Assembly (NCBI GenBank): GCA_903897205.1
Contig: CAIUAS010000046.1
Span: 1 to 8,734 of the forward strand
Direction: 5' to 3'
From: an uncultured Gammaproteobacteria bacterium
Lineage (GTDB): Bacteria > Pseudomonadota > Gammaproteobacteria > CAIUAS01
DNA: 8,734 nucleotides
The notes under the pieces were generated by a model. The model saw only the letters and a list, made by a program, of their open reading frames with translations, ran no database searches and was not told the origin of the DNA. Position 1 is the first letter of the stretch, and each line of letters begins with the position of its first letter. The position numbers and the translations under genes were made by a program. Below are positions 6,748 through 8,734 of this stretch, in pieces.

Positions 6748-7050
6748 ATGGAAAATGATTTGTTTTCGCATTATAAAATGCGCAATTTCAAACAAATAAC
6801 GCCATGCTGCAAAGTCGAAAAATGATTCCTAAAAACACTTTGCTACAGCTTGAAATAGCAGCAGGACAAACCGGTTATTTCAACGACTTTTATGCAAGAG
6901 ATGGCAATTAATTTACAGATCGATCCCCAAGATTTTTATTCTAGCCGTGCTTTTTTATTCGGTAGCATTGTAGAACATCTATTTACTTTATTTACAACGC
7001 CACCATTTTTTACAATGCAAAACCTCAACAGGGTTTATATACTTATCTAA
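6748..7050 (+). pseudogene. Decayed, internally deleted tssF-like remnant
   Basis: The 480-bp gap after the lysozyme-VgrG has no intact gene but holds pieces, in the right order, of what looks like TssF, a T6SS baseplate component of about 600 residues. The first frame gives MENDLFSHYK from 6748, then stops at 6823. A second frame, open from 6777 to 6911, reads AQFQTNNAML...MIPKNTLLQLE, resembling the N-terminal QFxP...IPRGTxL region of TssF. A third piece, back in the first frame at 6892-7050, gives INLQIDPQDF...FLFGSIVEHLFTLF, resembling the conserved C-terminal LFxxVLExFFxLYxxINSF segment. At least two frameshifts and a deletion of most of the central coding region are needed. The family call is from memory of TssF motifs and is strongest for the last piece. 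From 7051 to 7136 I see nothing coding that I can support. Confidence 0.55.
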
Positions 7051-7136
7051 ACTAACAAAGTTTGAGTAAACTCTCGTTTTAATAAACTATTCGTTGAAGA
7101 ATATGTTACCTTGGTTTGAACTATGCCAATATGCTT

Positions 7137-7164
7137 TTGAGAAAAAGTTTTTTTTTGGTATAGT
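7137..7164 (+). promoter_or_regulatory. Strong sigma70-type promoter for the 224-residue protein
   Basis: TTGAGA (7137-7142) and TATAGT (7159-7164) each match consensus at five of six positions, with a 16-bp spacer containing a run of T. The predicted start of transcription near 7171 leaves a leader of about 36 nt that includes the strong AAGGAG ribosome site at 7192-7197. This gene is therefore likely transcribed independently of the T6SS genes. Confidence 0.6.
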
Positions 7165-7206
7165 GAATTTTTTCAAATCATTATCTTAAGGAAGGAGAGA
7201 CTATTT

Positions 7207-7881
7207 ATGAATACCCTGAAATTGTTTGGTGATATGGTAGGCGTTGCGGCCGATGTGTTTTCTAACGTCAAAATCGGCAATCAAACCGCGCATTGGGCAA
7301 ATTTTTCTGGTGGTACATTAACGCGTTTTATTGGATTGGTCAGCGCGACTAATCAAGAAGATATTCCCCGGGTATGGGAACGCGAGACTGGCCTTTGGTT
7401 GGGTTGGAGTGGTTTTGTATTAACCTCTGCTGCTAATCTTATAAATACGTTGTCCCCTGATGAATCCCTGGGAAGTGGCTGGTATGGATTAAAGACTACT
7501 TTGGCAGTTTCCGGTTCCGTCGCTAATTTCCTTTCTATGCATTTCGCTAACAAAGCGGAACAAATAGGTAAAACCCTTTGTGATGACTTTTTAAAATTCA
7601 TGGCGGATAACCACTTAGGAAAAGGTTGGGATGTCACTATTTACATGGGAACTGACAATTTCACAGCTACGCTACCTTGTGAAGCCCCGCAATTTAAAAA
7701 GATTTCAGTAGCTCTTCGGAAGTATGAGGTAGCGGGAGTATCGATAGAAAATAATCCAAGTGGAGGATTAACTATTCGCGGATTAAATCAATCGCGATTT
7801 GAAGAATTCAAACAGGTAATTCTTAATCCGAATGACAGCGCTAATCTGGAATTTGATGCTGTTCGCAAGCATAAAGTTTAA
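7207..7881 (+). CDS. Unrecognised 224-residue protein
   Basis: I do not recognise a family. The gene is credible because it has its own promoter and a strong Shine-Dalgarno, AAGGAG at 7192-7197, 9 nt before the ATG. There is no signal peptide. The N-terminal half (about residues 1-115) is rich in Gly, Ala, Trp and small hydrophobic residues, with two moderately hydrophobic stretches (GWSGFVLTSAANLIN around residue 70 and GLKTTLAVSGSVANFLSM around residue 95) that could be amphipathic or membrane-associated helices. The C-terminal half looks soluble and mixed alpha/beta, with a TIYMGTDNFTATLPC strand region and a final FEEFKQVILNPNDSANLEF segment. It follows the tssF remnant and precedes the truncated binding-protein gene. 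A secreted effector, an immunity protein or a cargo protein unrelated to T6SS are all possible. Confidence 0.8.
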   Translation: MNTLKLFGDMVGVAADVFSNVKIGNQTAHWANFSGGTLTRFIGLVSATNQEDIPRVWERETGLWLGWSGFVLTSAANLINTLSPDESLGSGWYGLKTTLAVSGSVANFLSMHFANKAEQIGKTLCDDFLKFMADNHLGKGWDVTIYMGTDNFTATLPCEAPQFKKISVALRKYEVAGVSIENNPSGGLTIRGLNQSRFEEFKQVILNPNDSANLEFDAVRKHKV

Positions 7882-7885
7882 TAGT

Positions 7886-7908
7886 AAATTTTAAGCACGC
7901 TTGAATTT
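7886..7908 (+). terminator. Weak imperfect hairpin after the 224-residue gene
   Basis: AAATTTTAAGC (7886-7896) pairs imperfectly with GCTTGAATTT (7899-7908), with one bulge and a G-U pair and a very tight loop. It starts 4 nt after the stop codon, where a terminator would be expected, but no T tract follows on the plus strand. Low confidence. Confidence 0.2.
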
Positions 7909-7975
7909 ATGAAGTTTAATGATTGGTAAGGATGCGACTGGAAAAACTAAAGTGCTCAATGGAATGGAGGATATT

Positions 7976-8479
7976 ATGAATAAAAAAGGATGTTTAGGTT
8001 TATTGATAGAAGTTTTTTTCCTTATCGTTTTAATGACAGTATCCAGTCCATCTCAAGCCGTCCAAAATAAAATACCAACTGTAAATATTCTTACTTGGTG
8101 GGGTTATTTAGATTATCCAGAAGTGGTTTCAGATATTGAAAAAAAATGTAATGTGAAAGTTTCTTATGATGAGTATTATTCTAGCTCAGAATTTTTAAGA
8201 AGAGAGCGACAGGAGAATTATGATATAGTCATTTTTTCCGGCACAATATATGATCTTGTGAAAGCTAACATTGGTTTGAAAAAGAGCAATCTATGGAGGC
8301 AGTCATTAAATTATAATCCTATTATACGTAAACATTATTTACATAGTGATTTCACGCCTAATGTCGTATATTTTTTACACTCTTTAACTGGGTTTTTATG
8401 GAATCCTAATGTAATAGATATCTATAAAAATGATTCCATATTCGAAATTTTTAAAAAAGCCAAATCTACCCATCCTTGA
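7976..8479 (+). pseudogene. Truncated PotD-like periplasmic binding domain
   Basis: The first 28 residues are a Sec signal peptide (Lys3-Lys4, a hydrophobic core, cleavage after SQA). Then follows the typical N-terminal lobe of spermidine/putrescine-type extracellular binding proteins: VNILTWWGYLDYPEVV, an acidic helix, VKVSYDEYYSSSEFLRR, YDIVIFSG, and later FLHSLTGFLWNPNV. Such proteins are usually about 340 residues; this one stops at 167, after FEIFKKAKS, with no binding-protein sequence continuing in any frame I checked. The break coincides with the 3' end of the convergent minus-strand gene. I chose ATG 7976 because TGGAGG (7965-7970) lies 5 nt before it and it gives a clean signal peptide; the frame is open to an earlier ATG at 7919. 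The parent may have been a transporter subunit or the sensor part of a histidine kinase. It is probably non-functional. Confidence 0.65.
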
Positions 8480-8733
8480 AACTTTTCAGCAGTTTGTTTT
8501 TCTAGTATGTCCTTTTTCTGATTGAAATGCAAGTCATAAAGTTGCGCAAACTGGGGCCAATAAAGAATCACTTTTAAAATTAAATATTTTTTTGCTGCAT
8601 CACTTTTAGTCACATCGGCCAGAGAACCATAACCTGATGAATTTCTAAAATCTGAACTAAATTGCTTCTCTTTTGGCGTATAATCATGCAACATGTTCAC
8701 ATTCTTCTCTACGCGTATAAACGCTTCGTTGAT
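8422..8733 (-). CDS. 3' end of an unrecognised minus-strand gene (5' end outside window)
   Basis: The minus-strand frame is open from the right edge of the window to a stop at 8422-8424, about 103 residues. An internal GTG at 8700-8698 is a possible start, but the frame continues upstream (INEAFIRVEKN), so the true start is probably outside. The sequence is mostly helical and soluble, with KKYLILKVILYWPQF and a LEKQTAEKFQGWVDLAF segment; I recognise no family. Its last 58 bases overlap the end of the truncated binding-protein gene, so its last roughly 15 residues are probably read through foreign sequence and the natural C terminus may be lost. It may be a pseudogene. Confidence 0.5.
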   Translation of the reverse strand: MNEAFIRVEKNVNMLHDYTPKEKQFSSDFRNSSGYGSLADVTKSDAAKKYLILKVILYWPQFAQLYDLHFNQKKDILEKQTAEKFQGWVDLAFLKISNMESFL

Positions 8734-8734
8734 C

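Noticed and set aside
7103..7189. Small open frame starting MLPWFELCQYAFEK, possibly a TssG start following the tssF relic
   Set aside because: Too short, and the match to the TssG N-terminal region is not convincing; the promoter for the next gene overlaps it.
7919..7975. Earlier in-frame ATG for the PotD-like gene
   Set aside because: It has no ribosome site and would bury the signal peptide behind 19 polar residues; ATG 7976 has TGGAGG at the right distance.
1..8734. CRISPR array, tRNA, rRNA, integrase or transposase
   Set aside because: No regularly spaced repeats, cloverleaf-like segment or recombinase coding sequence was seen on either strand.

Overview
The window carries an accessory type VI secretion (T6SS) spike and toxin module from an AT-rich bacterium, most likely a gammaproteobacterium. 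The VgrG/PAAR style, a PotD-like sensor-type gene fragment and an ArcB-like receiver domain at the flanks fit a Legionellales-type genome, but this placement is weak because there is no rRNA or housekeeping gene here.

Layout. (1) Positions 2-322 hold the 3' end of an AT-rich signalling gene ending in a response-regulator receiver domain. (2) Positions 323-516 are a leader with a cluster of TTAGT/ACTAA half-sites around a possible promoter. (3) Positions 517-2596 hold a plain VgrG followed 10 bp later by a PAAR tip protein. (4) Positions 2774-4033 encode a secreted protein with an LprI-type lysozyme-inhibitor domain and a large unrecognised C-terminal region. (5) Positions 4060-6726 encode an 888-residue fusion of an N-terminal T4-type (GH24) lysozyme with a complete VgrG; the Glu-Asp-Thr catalytic triad has exactly the T4 lysozyme spacing. 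(6) Positions 6748-7050 hold a decayed, internally deleted remnant that reads like tssF, a T6SS baseplate gene. (7) A good sigma70-type promoter drives an unrecognised 224-residue protein at 7207-7881. (8) Positions 7976-8479 hold the N-terminal half of a PotD-like periplasmic binding domain, abruptly cut off where it meets the 3' end of a convergent minus-strand gene that runs off the window.

How it may work. The VgrG/PAAR pair supplies a spike. The second VgrG carries its own peptidoglycan-cleaving domain, placed unusually at the N terminus rather than as a C-terminal extension. The exported LprI-domain protein, encoded 26 bp upstream of the preferred effector start, is the natural candidate for the immunity protein protecting the producer's periplasm. 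The tssF remnant suggests that the island once held, or was cut out of, a structural T6SS cluster, so the module may now be an orphan serving a T6SS encoded elsewhere. The lysozyme-VgrG fusion plus its LprI-type partner is the most interesting system here.
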